DNA from: Pseudoflavonifractor sp. An85
Lineage (GTDB): Bacteria > Bacillota > Clostridia > Oscillospirales > Oscillospiraceae
Length of the DNA: 64,000 bases
Reading direction: 5' to 3'
Assembly: GCF_002161235.1 (NCBI RefSeq)
Contig: NZ_NFHE01000002.1
Coordinates: forward strand, 124,001 to 188,000
In this document: in pieces, positions 25,474 through 34,748 of the stretch
How the letters are laid out: each line of letters begins with the position of its first letter
How positions within the stretch are numbered: the first letter of the stretch is position 1
The notes under the pieces: generated by a model
The model's database searches: none
What the model was told of the DNA's origin: nothing
What the model saw: the letters and a program-made list of their open reading frames with translations, nothing else
Program-made: the position numbers and the translations under genes

Positions 25474-26868
25474 ATGGAAGCTTTGACATTGGCCCAGGTA
25501 ATGGAAGCGGTGGGCGGCACCCTCATCGGCCCCGAGGCAGATCGGAATCAGACGGTATGTGAGGTGTGTACCGACAGCCGCAGTGTACCCCAGGGCTGTC
25601 TGTTCCTTCCCCTGGAGGGGGAGCGGTTTGACGGCCATTCCTTCATCAACAGCGCCCTGGAGCAGGGAGCTGCCGGGTGCATCACCGCCCGAGAGCGAGA
25701 GAGCTACCTGCCGGGGAAGTTTTATATCAAGGTACGCTCCACCCAGCGGGCCCTGCGGGATCTGGCCCGGTACTATAAGGAGATGTTCCCCATCCCCTAT
25801 GTGGCCGTGACCGGCTCGGTGGGCAAGACCACCACCAAGGACATGGTGGCGGCGGTGCTCAGTGCCAAGTACAAGGTGCTGAAAACCGAGGGCAACTTTA
25901 ATAATGACATTGGTCTGCCCCTGACCCTGCTGCGCCTGGACCACACCCACCAGATTTGCGTGCTGGAGATGGGCATGGACCACGCTGGGGAGATCGACTA
26001 CCTCAGTGAGCTGGTGGAGCCGGACGTGGCCCTCATCACCAACGTGGGAGACTCCCACATTGAGAACCTGGGCAGCCGGGAGGCCATTTTTGCCGCCAAG
26101 TGCGAGATTTTCAACCACTTGAAGGCCACAGGTACCGCCATCCTCAACGGGGACGACCCCATGCTGGCCACCCTGAAGGGCAAGTTGGCCCAGACCACCT
26201 ACATGGTGGGCAGCGGGGAAGGGCTGGATTATACCGCCTTTGACATCGACAGCGACGGGGCCAGCCACATCTCCTGCCAGGTGAAGACCCCCCACAGCAA
26301 GTTCCAGGCGGACATTCCCGCCCTGGGCACCCACATGATCTACCCCACCCTCATGGCTGCGGCGGTGGGCGAACTCTATGGCATGGAGGCCGACGAGATC
26401 ACCCGGGGCATCCGGGCCTTCCTCCCCACCAAGATGCGCATGAATGTGGTCACCTGTCCCGGGGACGTGGTGATTTTGAATGACGCCTACAACGCCAATC
26501 CCCAGTCCATGCGGGCCGCTGCCGCGGTGCTGGGTGATGCCAAGGACCGCCGCCGTGTGGCCGTGGTGGGAGATATGAAGGAATTGGGGCCCAGCAGCGC
26601 CATGTTCCACCAGGCGGTGGGCGGTTACTTTGCCCAGGCGGGCGTGGAGCGGCTTATCGCCATTGGCGATCTGGCCAAGCATATGGCCCAGGGCGCGGTG
26701 CAAGCTGGCATGAGCCAGGAGCATGTCTCCTACTTCCACGACCTGGAGGAGGCCAAGGAGGCGCTGAGCCGGGAAATTCGGGCGGGTGTGACCATTCTGG
26801 TCAAGGCCTCCCGTTCCATGGCCTTTGAAAAGATTGTAGACTACCTGACGGCCCAGACCCAGAAGTGA
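25474..26868 (+). CDS. murF: UDP-N-acetylmuramoyl-tripeptide--D-alanyl-D-alanine ligase
   Basis: Adds D-Ala-D-Ala to the UDP-MurNAc-tripeptide, the last cytoplasmic peptide step of peptidoglycan (464 aa). N-terminal substrate domain with TDSRSVPQGCLFLPLEGERFDGH; P-loop VTGSVGKTTTKDMV at about residue 110; central NFNNDIGLPLTLL and EMGMDHAGEI; C-terminal NDAYNANPQSMRAA. It follows ddl by 24 bases, so the dipeptide is made and used by one operon. Confidence 0.97.
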   Translation: MEALTLAQVMEAVGGTLIGPEADRNQTVCEVCTDSRSVPQGCLFLPLEGERFDGHSFINSALEQGAAGCITARERESYLPGKFYIKVRSTQRALRDLARYYKEMFPIPYVAVTGSVGKTTTKDMVAAVLSAKYKVLKTEGNFNNDIGLPLTLLRLDHTHQICVLEMGMDHAGEIDYLSELVEPDVALITNVGDSHIENLGSREAIFAAKCEIFNHLKATGTAILNGDDPMLATLKGKLAQTTYMVGSGEGLDYTAFDIDSDGASHISCQVKTPHSKFQADIPALGTHMIYPTLMAAAVGELYGMEADEITRGIRAFLPTKMRMNVVTCPGDVVILNDAYNANPQSMRAAAAVLGDAKDRRRVAVVGDMKELGPSSAMFHQAVGGYFAQAGVERLIAIGDLAKHMAQGAVQAGMSQEHVSYFHDLEEAKEALSREIRAGVTILVKASRSMAFEKIVDYLTAQTQK

Positions 26869-26905
26869 GCTTCAGAGGTCTTGGCCGGAGCATGAGGAGA
26901 ACGGC

Positions 26906-28813
26906 ATGATTGACATACAGTTAAGCGGCCTGGTCAAGGAATTTGAAGTGGGCAAGAAAATCCTGGACGGGTTTTCCCTCCAGGTGGATACCGGGGAGCG
27001 GGTGGGCCTTCTGGGCCGCAACGGCGCCGGAAAGACCACCATCTTCCGCATCATCACCGGTGAGGTGGAGGCGGATGAGGGCACGGTCACCATCGCCCCC
27101 GGCAAGCGGGTGGGCCTCATCTCCCAGATTCCCGTCTACCCGGAAGGGTATACGGTGGAGGACGTGTTGGACACCGCCTTTGAGCGGCTGCACAACATCG
27201 AGCGGGAGCTGGGCGAGCTGAGCATGCAGATGGGGGACCACCCCACCCAGGCGGTGATGGAGCGCTACGACAAGCTCACCGCCGCCTTTGAGGCGGGGGG
27301 CGGCTACCACACCAAAACCCAGCTCAACAAGGTGTGCAACGGCCTGTCCATCGACCAGGACATGCGAGCACGGCTCTTTTCCGCTCTGTCCGGTGGTGAA
27401 AAGACCCGCATCAACCTGGCCCGTCTCATTTTGGAGGATACCGACATCCTCCTGTTGGACGAGCCCACCAACCACTTGGATCTCAACGCCACCGAGTGGC
27501 TGGAGGAGTACCTGGAGCACTTTTCCGGCACCGTGCTGGCCATTTCCCACGACCGTTGGTTTTTGGACAAGGTGGTGCGCCGGGTGGCGGAGGTGCAGGA
27601 GGGCAAGGCGGAGCTGTACTCCGGCAACTACTCCTTCTACGTGGAGGAGAAGGAGCGGCGGTACCAGGAGCGGCTGCGCCAGTATGAGAAAGAACAGGCC
27701 AAGATCGCCCAGCTGGAGCAGGCTGCCCAGCAGATGCGCCTGTGGGCCTTCCAGGGCAATGATAAGCAATACAAGCGGGCCATCAACATGGAGCGGCGCA
27801 TCGAGCGCATGAACACCACCGCCAAACCCACCCGGGAGAAGAAGATGACCACCCGGTTTGGGGAGCGGGAGTTCCACGGAGACGAGGCCATGGTGGTTAC
27901 GGGGCTGACCAAAAGCTTCGGGGACCGTACCCTCTTTTCCAACCTGAATTTGGAGGTGGCAGGGGGCGAGCGCATCGCCCTGCTGGGAGACAACGGCACG
28001 GGAAAATCCACCTTTCTGAAAATCCTCATGGAAGAGGAGCACCCCGACCAGGGCAGTATTTACTTGGGCCCCTCCATCCGGGTGGGATACCTGCCCCAGA
28101 TCGTCCGCTTTGACCACCCCGAGCGAAACCTGGTGGATACCATGCTCTACGCTCAGAACTGTACCACCCAGGAAGCCCGGGACCGTCTGGCCTCCTTCCG
28201 GTTCCGAGGGGATGACGTGTTCAAGCCGGTATCCGCCCTGTCCGGCGGTGAGCAGTCCCGGCTGCGGCTGTGTATGCTCATGGACAGCAAAATCAACTTA
28301 CTGGTGCTGGACGAGCCCACCAACCACCTGGACATCGACTCCAGAGAGTGGATGGAGGAAGCGGTGTCGGAGTACGGGGGCAACCTGCTCTTTGTCTCCC
28401 ACGACCGCTATTTTATCGAGAAATTTGCCACCCGCATCTGGATGCTGGAGGACGGGGGCATTTTGGACTTCCGGGGCACCTACGGGGAATTCCGGGCCTT
28501 CCGGGAGCGACAGGCTCAGCTGAAAAACGCGGCCAAGGCCCAAGTTCCCCCGGAGAAGCCCAAGGCGGAGGAGAAACCCAAGCGTTCCGGCGGCACCAAG
28601 GAGCTGGAAAAGCAGGTGCGAGCCGCCGAACGGGCGGTGGAAAAGGCGGAAATCCGCTTAGACGAGCTTACCGGCGAGCTGGAGGCTGCCGCCAGCGACT
28701 ACCTCAAGGCCCAGGAGCTGTACGAGGAACGCAGCCGCCTGGAGGACGAGCTGGCCCACCTGTATACCCAGTGGGAAACTCTGGCCGCCCAGTTGGAAGA
28801 GGCCAAGGGCTGA
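26906..28813 (+). CDS. ABC-F family ATPase (Uup-like)
   Basis: 635-aa protein with two ABC ATPase domains and no membrane helices. Walker A motifs GRNGAGKTT (about residue 37) and GDNGTGKST; signatures LSGGEKTR and LSGGEQSR; Walker B motifs followed by LDEPTNHLD in both. The inter-domain linker (residues about 235-300) is the P-site-tRNA interacting arm type, and the C-terminal Lys/Glu-rich coiled coil (from about residue 545) resembles Uup. ABC-F proteins act on ribosomes; some protect from antibiotics. Nothing here points specifically to resistance. prfA follows by 12 bases. Confidence 0.92.
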   Translation: MIDIQLSGLVKEFEVGKKILDGFSLQVDTGERVGLLGRNGAGKTTIFRIITGEVEADEGTVTIAPGKRVGLISQIPVYPEGYTVEDVLDTAFERLHNIERELGELSMQMGDHPTQAVMERYDKLTAAFEAGGGYHTKTQLNKVCNGLSIDQDMRARLFSALSGGEKTRINLARLILEDTDILLLDEPTNHLDLNATEWLEEYLEHFSGTVLAISHDRWFLDKVVRRVAEVQEGKAELYSGNYSFYVEEKERRYQERLRQYEKEQAKIAQLEQAAQQMRLWAFQGNDKQYKRAINMERRIERMNTTAKPTREKKMTTRFGEREFHGDEAMVVTGLTKSFGDRTLFSNLNLEVAGGERIALLGDNGTGKSTFLKILMEEEHPDQGSIYLGPSIRVGYLPQIVRFDHPERNLVDTMLYAQNCTTQEARDRLASFRFRGDDVFKPVSALSGGEQSRLRLCMLMDSKINLLVLDEPTNHLDIDSREWMEEAVSEYGGNLLFVSHDRYFIEKFATRIWMLEDGGILDFRGTYGEFRAFRERQAQLKNAAKAQVPPEKPKAEEKPKRSGGTKELEKQVRAAERAVEKAEIRLDELTGELEAAASDYLKAQELYEERSRLEDELAHLYTQWETLAAQLEEAKG

Positions 28814-28825
28814 CAAGGAGGCACT

Positions 28826-29887
28826 ATGACCGACAAACTCAAAGGCATTGAGCTGCGTTACGGGGAGATCGAAGCCCGTCTGGCGGCCAATGAGACCTAT
28901 AACGACCCGGATCTGGTGTCCCGGCTGAACAAAGAGCAGCGGGAGCTGGAGCCCCTGGTCACCGCCTACCGCAGCTGGTGCAAGGCCAAGGACGACCTGG
29001 CGGGAGCAGAGGAACTGCTCTCCGACCCGGAGTTCAAGGACCTGGCTCAGGAGGAGATGGCAGCGGCCAAAGAGGAGCTGGAGCGTTTGGAACAGCTCAT
29101 CCGAGAACTGCTGCTGCCCCGGGACCCCAACGACGACAAAAATGTCATTGTGGAGATTCGAGCCGGTGTGGGCGGGGAGGAATCCGCCCTGTTTGCCCAC
29201 TCCCTCACCCGTATGTACACCATGTATGCGGAAAAGCGGGGGTGGCGCGTGGAGGTCAACAGCGTCAGCGAGACGGAGTTGGGGGGCGTGAAAGACATCT
29301 CCCTGACCATCTCCGGAGATGGGGCCTACTCCCGGCTGAAATTTGAAAGCGGCGTACACCGGGTGCAGCGGGTTCCGGAGACGGAATCCGGCGGACGGGT
29401 GCACACCTCCACGGCCACGGTGGCGGTACTGCCCGAGATGGAGCAGGTGGACGTGCAGTTAAACCCCGCCGATGTGGAAATGCAGGTCTACCGGGCCTCG
29501 GGGGCCGGTGGCCAGCACGTCAATAAAACGTCTTCGGCGGTGCGCCTTATCCACAAGCCCACGGGAATTGTGGTGGAGTGCCAGCAGGAGCGCAGCCAGT
29601 TCCAAAACCGGGAGAAGGCCATGCGGATTCTGGCCTCCATGCTCTACGACCAGGAGCAGCAGCGCATTTCGGAGGAGTACGGGGACCAGCGGCGCAGCCA
29701 GGTGGGCTCGGGCATGCGCAACGAGCGCATCCGTACCTACAACTTCCCCCAGGGGCGGCTCACCGAGCACCGCATCGGGTTGACCATTTACAAGCTGGAC
29801 GCCGTGATGGACGGAGACCTGGACGAGATCATCGACGGGCTCATCACTGCCGACCGGGCCCAGCGGCTGAAAGAAGGAGAGGGCTAG
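28826..29887 (+). CDS. prfA: Peptide chain release factor 1
   Basis: Reads UAA and UAG stop codons and releases the finished protein (353 aa). The codon-reading loop is RVPETESGGRVHTSTATVAV and the catalytic GGQ lies in RASGAGGQHVNKTSSAVRL. The GGQ Gln is the usual target of PrmC methylation. AAGGAGG precedes the ATG. A working RF1 means that the in-frame TAG at 12387 in this window would normally be read as stop. Confidence 0.98.
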   Translation: MTDKLKGIELRYGEIEARLAANETYNDPDLVSRLNKEQRELEPLVTAYRSWCKAKDDLAGAEELLSDPEFKDLAQEEMAAAKEELERLEQLIRELLLPRDPNDDKNVIVEIRAGVGGEESALFAHSLTRMYTMYAEKRGWRVEVNSVSETELGGVKDISLTISGDGAYSRLKFESGVHRVQRVPETESGGRVHTSTATVAVLPEMEQVDVQLNPADVEMQVYRASGAGGQHVNKTSSAVRLIHKPTGIVVECQQERSQFQNREKAMRILASMLYDQEQQRISEEYGDQRRSQVGSGMRNERIRTYNFPQGRLTEHRIGLTIYKLDAVMDGDLDEIIDGLITADRAQRLKEGEG

Positions 29888-29891
29888 AGAG

Positions 29892-31169
29892 ATGTATACC
29901 CATGTGATTTTTGACTTAGACGGAACCCTCCTCAACACCATTGACGACCTGGCCAACGCCGGCAACTGGGTGTGCACCCAGCGGGGGTGGCCCACCCACC
30001 CGGTGGAGGCGTATAAAATCAAGGTGGGCAACGGCATCCCCAAGCTGGTGGAGCGGTTTGCTCCCCAGGGTACGTCCCACCAGGAGCTGGAGGAAGCTCT
30101 GGCCCAGTTTATGGAGTACTACGGCCAGCACAAAGAGGACTTGACCGCCCCTTACTGGGGAATGGCCCAGGTGCTGGACGCCTTGAAGCAGGCTGGGGTG
30201 GGCGTTGGTGTGCTCACCAACAAGGCCCACGCTCTGGCTGGCGCGGTGATGGAGCGGTACTACCCTGGGGTGTTCACCCACGTCCAGGGGGCCCTGCCGG
30301 ACAAGCCCACCAAGCCCGACCCCACCTTGCTCTATGCCCTTATGGAGCAGATGGGAGCTGTACCCGAGACCACCCTCTTTGTGGGGGACAGCAATGTGGA
30401 CATCCGCACCGGAAAGAACGGCAAGCTGGACACCTGCGGGGTGCTGTGGGGCTTCCGCAGCCGGGAAGAGCTGGAGCAGGAGGGAGCCCATCACCTGGTG
30501 GAGCGGCCCGGACAGCTGCTGTCCCTGGTGCTGGGCCGTCCTGAGACCCAGACCTTGCCCCCCCATGAGGTGGACAAGGCTGCACAGTTGCTCCGGGAGG
30601 GCCAGCTGGTGGCGGTACCCACTGAGACGGTGTACGGCCTGGCCTCGGACGCTTACATCGAGGAATCGGTGCGGGCCAACTACGAGGCCAAGGGCCGCCC
30701 GGAGGAGAAGCCTCTGAACGTGCTGGTGGACGGCATGGAGATGGTGGAGGGGGTGTGCCGGGACATCCCGGAAGAGGCCTACACCCTGGCTAAAGCTTTC
30801 TGGCCGGGACCTCTGACCATGATTTTGTGGGGCAAGGGCACCTTGCCCGCCATTGTCCCCGCTGGAGGCGCCACCCAGGGGGTGCGCTGCCCTGACCATC
30901 CGGACACTCTGGGGGTCATTCGTGCCCTGGGTCATCCTCTGGCCTGTCCTTCCGCCAACATCTCCGGCCACCCCAGCCCCAAAAACGCAGGGCAGGTGCT
31001 GGAGCAGTTGGACGGCCGCATTGGGGCAGTGCTGGACGGCGGGCCTTGCTCGGTGGGGGTGGAGTCCACCATTATGAACCTCACCGTGAAACCCTTCCGC
31101 ATCCTCCGCCAGGGCGGCCTGAGCCGAGAGGCCATTGAGCAGGCCCTGGGGTGCGAGGTGGAGGGATGA
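29892..31169 (+). CDS. HAD phosphatase fused to Sua5/TsaC threonylcarbamoyl-AMP synthase
   Basis: 425 aa with two domains that are normally separate proteins. Residues 1 to about 215 are a HAD hydrolase like phosphoglycolate phosphatase (FDLDGTLLNT with the nucleophile Asp, VLTNKAH, KPDPTLLYALM, FVGDSNVDIRTGKN). Residues about 222-425 are a YrdC/Sua5 domain (GQLVAVPTETVYGLASDA, KGRPEEKPLNVLV, FWPGPLTMIL, CPSANISGHPSP, STIMNL), which makes the threonylcarbamoyl-AMP used for t6A37 on tRNAs. No frameshift or stop separates them. tsaE and tsaB lie 9.6 kb downstream. The C-terminal part is short of a full Sua5, hence a TsaC-like form. Confidence 0.9.
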   Translation: MYTHVIFDLDGTLLNTIDDLANAGNWVCTQRGWPTHPVEAYKIKVGNGIPKLVERFAPQGTSHQELEEALAQFMEYYGQHKEDLTAPYWGMAQVLDALKQAGVGVGVLTNKAHALAGAVMERYYPGVFTHVQGALPDKPTKPDPTLLYALMEQMGAVPETTLFVGDSNVDIRTGKNGKLDTCGVLWGFRSREELEQEGAHHLVERPGQLLSLVLGRPETQTLPPHEVDKAAQLLREGQLVAVPTETVYGLASDAYIEESVRANYEAKGRPEEKPLNVLVDGMEMVEGVCRDIPEEAYTLAKAFWPGPLTMILWGKGTLPAIVPAGGATQGVRCPDHPDTLGVIRALGHPLACPSANISGHPSPKNAGQVLEQLDGRIGAVLDGGPCSVGVESTIMNLTVKPFRILRQGGLSREAIEQALGCEVEG

Positions 31170-31771
31170 GCTTTACCATCATTGGCCTCACCGGTCCCAC
31201 GGGGGCGGGCAAGACCACCGTACTCCACGTCCTGGAGGGGATGGGGGCGGCGGTACTGGACTGCGACGCCATTTACCATGACTTGACCGTGTCCAGCCAG
31301 CCCATGCGGGAAGAGCTGCAAGGGCGGTTCGGTTCGGATATCTACGATGCCCAGGGGGGGCTTCTGCGCAAGAAGCTGGGGGAGAAGGTCTTTGGCGACC
31401 CCCAGGCGTTGGAGGACCTGAACACCATCACCCACCGCTACATCCACCTGGAGATTCAGCACCGCCTGGACCAGGCCCGGCAAGAGGGGAAAGAGATGGC
31501 GGTGGTGGATGCCATTGCCCTCATCGAGAGCGGCTTGGCGGCGATGTGCCAGATCACCGTGGCGGTGGTGGCCCAGCCGGAGACCCGGATTGGCCGCATC
31601 ATGGCCCGGGACGGCATCGACGAGGCCTATGCCCGCAAGCGGGTGGAGGCCCAAAAGCCGGTGTCCTTTTTTGAGGAGCGGTGCCAATATACCTTACATA
31701 ACGATGGAGATGACCCGGACCAGCTCAGAGAGCAGGCCACGGCGTTGTTTGACCACATATTGCACAGATAA
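31166..31771 (+). CDS. coaE: Dephospho-CoA kinase
   Basis: Phosphorylates dephospho-CoA in the last step of coenzyme A synthesis (201 aa). P-loop GPTGAGKTT near residue 10, then the LDCDAIYHDLT acceptor region and the helical lid (RIMARDGIDEAYARKRVEAQ). The start ATG 31166 overlaps the previous stop (ATGA), GAGGTGGAGG lies just upstream. Confidence 0.93.
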   Translation: MSFTIIGLTGPTGAGKTTVLHVLEGMGAAVLDCDAIYHDLTVSSQPMREELQGRFGSDIYDAQGGLLRKKLGEKVFGDPQALEDLNTITHRYIHLEIQHRLDQARQEGKEMAVVDAIALIESGLAAMCQITVAVVAQPETRIGRIMARDGIDEAYARKRVEAQKPVSFFEERCQYTLHNDGDDPDQLREQATALFDHILHR

Positions 31772-31789
31772 CATAAGGAGGTAATACCC

Positions 31790-33193
31790 ATGGAAGAAAA
31801 GACCAAGGGAAAGCTGCTGCGCGAGCAGCTGCTCAACCAGAAGAAGAACGGCTGGGACAAGGTGGACGAGGCCACCGAGCGGGCTATTTTTGACTACTGC
31901 GAGGGCTACAAGGTGTACCTGGATCGAGGCAAGACCGAGCGCACCTGTGTGGACTACACCTTGGAGCTCATTGAGGCTGCCGGATTTGTGCCCCTGGAGC
32001 GTGGCATGGAGCTGCGTCCCGGCATGAAGGTGTACCGGGTCAACCGGGGCCGTGGCATCAACCTGGCCGTCATCGGCTCTGCCCCCCTGGATCAGGGTGT
32101 GTCCATCGTGGCCGCTCACATCGACGCTCCCCGTCTGGACCTGAAGCCCACCCCTCTCTATGAGGACAGCGAGATCGCCTTCCTCAAGACCCACTACTAC
32201 GGCGGCATCCGTAAGTATCAGTGGGTGACCATCCCCCTGGAGCTGCGGGGCGTGGTGGTGCTTAAGGACGGTTCTGTGGTGAATGTGTCCGTGGGCGGCA
32301 ACCCCGGCGATCCCCAGTTCACCATCAATGACTTGCTGCCCCACCTGGGCGCAGACCAGTCCAAGAAGCCCCTGGGCGAGGCCATTCCCGCCGAGAGCCT
32401 GAACCTGGTGGTGGGTAGCCGCCCCCTGAAGGACGACGAGGGCGACGGCCGTGTGAAGTTGGCCGTCATGCAGATTCTCAACGAGAAGTACGGCATCACC
32501 GAGGCCGACTTCATCTCCGCCGAGATCGAGGCTGTCCCCGCCTTCAATGCCACTGACATCGGCTTTGACCGCACCCTGTTGGGCGCTTACGGCCACGACG
32601 ACCGTGTGTGCGCTTACGCTGGTCTGAAGGCTATGCTGGACCTGGAGGGCACCCCCTGCCGTACCGCCGTGTGCGTACTGGCCGACAAGGAGGAGATCGG
32701 CTCCGAGGGCGTGTCCGGCATGCAGTCCGCCTTCTTTGACACCTTCGTGGAGGACCTGTGCGAGAGCCAGAACGTGCCTCTGCGGGCCTGCTATGAGAAG
32801 TCCTTCTGCCTGTCCTCTGACGTCACCGCCGCCTTCGACCCCAACTTTGCTGAGGTCTATGAGCGCAACAACTCCGCCTTCATCAACTACGGCGTGGGTC
32901 TGAGCAAGTACACCGGTGCACGTGGTAAGGGCGGCTGCTCCGATGCTGGCGCCGAGGCTGTGGGCTATATCCGCCGCCTGCTGGACGACCGCAACGTGCT
33001 GTGGCAGATGGCCGAGCTGGGTAAGACCGACCAGGGCGGCGGCGGCACTGTGGCCTGCTACATGGCCAACCGCAACATCGACACCCTGGATGCCGGTGTG
33101 CCCGTGCTGTCCATGCACTCTCCCTTCGAGACTGTGTCCAAGCTGGACTGCTACATGACCTACGCAGCCTGCCGCGCGGTCTATGAAGGCTAA
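31790..33193 (+). CDS. M18 family aminopeptidase
   Basis: 467-aa cytoplasmic zinc peptidase of the aspartyl-aminopeptidase family. Metal-binding and catalytic stretches: AAHIDAPRLDLKPTPL (His-x-Asp), GAYGHDDRVCAYAGLKAM (Asp ligand), DKEEIGSEG (catalytic Glu pair) and VLSMHSPFE near the C-terminus (last His). Unusual, but normal for M18, is the long inserted domain between residues 105 and 265. It trims acidic N-terminal residues from peptides. AAGGAGG precedes the ATG. Confidence 0.9.
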   Translation: MEEKTKGKLLREQLLNQKKNGWDKVDEATERAIFDYCEGYKVYLDRGKTERTCVDYTLELIEAAGFVPLERGMELRPGMKVYRVNRGRGINLAVIGSAPLDQGVSIVAAHIDAPRLDLKPTPLYEDSEIAFLKTHYYGGIRKYQWVTIPLELRGVVVLKDGSVVNVSVGGNPGDPQFTINDLLPHLGADQSKKPLGEAIPAESLNLVVGSRPLKDDEGDGRVKLAVMQILNEKYGITEADFISAEIEAVPAFNATDIGFDRTLLGAYGHDDRVCAYAGLKAMLDLEGTPCRTAVCVLADKEEIGSEGVSGMQSAFFDTFVEDLCESQNVPLRACYEKSFCLSSDVTAAFDPNFAEVYERNNSAFINYGVGLSKYTGARGKGGCSDAGAEAVGYIRRLLDDRNVLWQMAELGKTDQGGGGTVACYMANRNIDTLDAGVPVLSMHSPFETVSKLDCYMTYAACRAVYEG

Positions 33194-33196
33194 AGC

Positions 33197-33427
33197 CTCC
33201 AAAAAGGCGGGCCTTTTTGGAGAAAGATTGCAGCCTGCTGCGCGCAAGATTTTGCCCACCAGGGGCGGGCAAAACTCACACTTGCAGGCAGAGCGGTGTT
33301 TTTCCCGATGCGCATGTCCCCGGGAAAAACGGATTATGATGTTTCGCACCTGCGGGTGCGAACTCTGCGAGGCTTTTTTGAAGAATAAAGTACCCCCTTC
33401 CCGGAGATACTAGCCGGGAAGGGGGTA
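33197..33427 (+). other. Hairpin-rich intergenic region before the TepA-like gene
   Basis: Five inverted repeats follow one another: CTCCAAAAAGGC/GCCTTTTTGGAG (33197-33222); TTTTGCCC/GGGCAAAA (33250-33274), enclosed by GCCTGC/GCAGGC; GTTTTTCCCG/CGGGAAAAAC (33298-33330); TTCGCACC/GGGTGCGAA (33343-33362); and TACCCCCTTCCCGG/CCGGGAAGGGGGTA (33391-33427). The last one contains the only purine-rich site (GGAAGGGGG) ahead of the GTG start of the next gene. No protein is encoded. It may be a structured leader or a small RNA; I do not recognise a known class. Confidence 0.5.
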
Positions 33428-33432
33428 TTTGC

Positions 33433-34128
33433 GTGAAAAAAGAGGACGGGGCTGGCCAGACTCAGCCTGTGGAAGAACAGCAGCAGCAACTCACCGAGCT
33501 GGGAAGCTCCACGGTCAAGACTGGGGTGGGCACCATTCAGACCCTCACCATCATCGGGCAAATTGAGGGCCACCAGGAGGCCCCGGAGGGGGCCAAAACC
33601 ACCAAGTATGAGCACGTGTTGCCCCTGCTCACGGCGGTGGAGGAGAGCGACGAGGTGGATGGGCTGCTCATTTTGCTCAACACCATGGGGGGCGACATCG
33701 AGGCGGGGCTGGCCATTGCGGAGATGATCGCGGGCATGTCCAAGCCAACCGTGTCCCTGGTGCTGGGGGGCGGGCATTCCATCGGGGTGCCGTTGGCGGT
33801 CTCCGCCAAGGAGTCTTTCATTGTGCCTTCCGGGGCCATGACCATCCATCCGGTGCGTCTCAACGGCATGGTCATTGGGGTCAGCCAGACCTTCCACTAC
33901 TTCCAGCGGGTACAGGAGCGAATTTTGGACTTTGTCACCCACAACAGCTCCATTTCCCGGGAGAAGTTGGAGCAGCTGATGCTCAACACCCAGGAGATGG
34001 CTGCTGACATGGGCAGCATCGTCTACGGTCAGGAGGCGGTGGAACTGGGCCTCATTGACCACCTGGGTGGCCTGTCCGATGCCATGGCCTGCCTGCGCAA
34101 ACGAATGAAGAAGTACAAAAAGAAGTGA
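33433..34128 (+). CDS. tepA: ClpP-family serine protease, TepA-like
   Basis: 231-aa cytoplasmic protease of the ClpP/TepA group. The fold shows the GHSIGVPLA nucleophile region (Ser in GGGHSIG) and AMTIHPVR with the catalytic His. In Bacillus the TepA gene (ymfB) also lies next to spoIIIE, as here, where spoIIIE/ftsK follows 1.6 kb later. It probably degrades inhibitors or small proteins, and the exact substrates are unknown. The start is a GTG at 33433; its ribosome binding site sits in the 3' arm of a 14-base-pair hairpin. The N-terminal 30 residues are Gln/Glu-rich. Confidence 0.85.
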   Translation: MKKEDGAGQTQPVEEQQQQLTELGSSTVKTGVGTIQTLTIIGQIEGHQEAPEGAKTTKYEHVLPLLTAVEESDEVDGLLILLNTMGGDIEAGLAIAEMIAGMSKPTVSLVLGGGHSIGVPLAVSAKESFIVPSGAMTIHPVRLNGMVIGVSQTFHYFQRVQERILDFVTHNSSISREKLEQLMLNTQEMAADMGSIVYGQEAVELGLIDHLGGLSDAMACLRKRMKKYKKK

Positions 34129-34165
34129 AAAAGCGCTCTGGATGAAATTCCAGAGCGCTTTTTTT
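34128..34165. terminator. Bidirectional terminator between tepA and the DUF3592 gene
   Basis: AAAAAGCGCTCTGGA and TCCAGAGCGCTTTTT pair around TGAAAT. It serves both convergent genes. Confidence 0.92.
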
Positions 34166-34670
34166 AACGGACAGGGAGGCGGTGCTGCATGCGATCCTTC
34201 CGCTTGCTGTACACGGCAGGGCCGTAGAGACAGACGATGGCCAGCACGCCAAACAGAGAGGTCTGAATGAGAAAACCCAGATCCATCTGCATGTTGGTGG
34301 TGGAGACTTCCGGGTGATCCGGGTCGTACCGGACCGGCATACTCAGGCCCACTGCAACGTTGGTGGAATCCTCCTGGTAAGTGCCTTGGTAGGTGGTGCC
34401 GTCCACCTGGTACTCATAGCGGATCTCCGCGGGGGTGGGGTTCTGGTTTACGTCATGGCCCTGAGATACTTCCACTACCTGGGCGGTGGTGGCGGGCCAC
34501 TCGGTCTGCGCCCACTGGGTCTGGAAGGTGCCGTATCCGGCCACCAGGGAAATGATGGCGTTGATGGCGGAGATAAAGCCCACAAAAATGATCACCTTGG
34601 AGAGGAAACCCCGGCCCGCTTTTTTCGGCTCAGTCTGTACATATTGCTGTTTGTTCTTGTGCTTGCTCAT
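34164..34670 (-). CDS. DUF3592 domain membrane protein
   Basis: 168 aa with a basic N-terminus, one membrane helix at about residues 25-45, an outside domain with WPATTAQVVEV, IRYEYQVDGTTYQGTY and VRYDPDHPE, and a second helix at about residues 130-150. The outer part is the DUF3592 fold of unknown function. The start ATG 34670 follows GGGGTG. Single gene between two terminators, with its own promoter. Confidence 0.85.
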   Translation of the reverse strand: MSKHKNKQQYVQTEPKKAGRGFLSKVIIFVGFISAINAIISLVAGYGTFQTQWAQTEWPATTAQVVEVSQGHDVNQNPTPAEIRYEYQVDGTTYQGTYQEDSTNVAVGLSMPVRYDPDHPEVSTTNMQMDLGFLIQTSLFGVLAIVCLYGPAVYSKRKDRMQHRLPVR

Positions 34671-34719
34671 GTTGATTCACCCCAAAAAGATGACAGGGGG
34701 TAGCCCTGTCTTTTTCAAT

Positions 34720-34748
34720 ATCATACCTGACAGGAGGTTTTGTGTCAA
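34720..34748 (-). promoter_or_regulatory. Promoter of the DUF3592 gene
   Basis: Minus strand TTGACA (34748-34743), 17-base spacer and TATGAT (34725-34720). A GACAGGG/CCCTGTC hairpin at 34692-34710 lies in the leader between promoter and start codon. Confidence 0.72.

Noticed and set aside
24283-26739. 818-codon minus-strand frame opposite ddl and murF
   Set aside because: Shadow of two certain genes; no signal or domain, low-complexity His/Gly composition.
26906-28813. Antibiotic resistance role for the ABC-F protein
   Set aside because: The long Uup-like coiled coil and the housekeeping neighbours murF and prfA fit a general ribosome factor; no resistance subfamily feature is visible.
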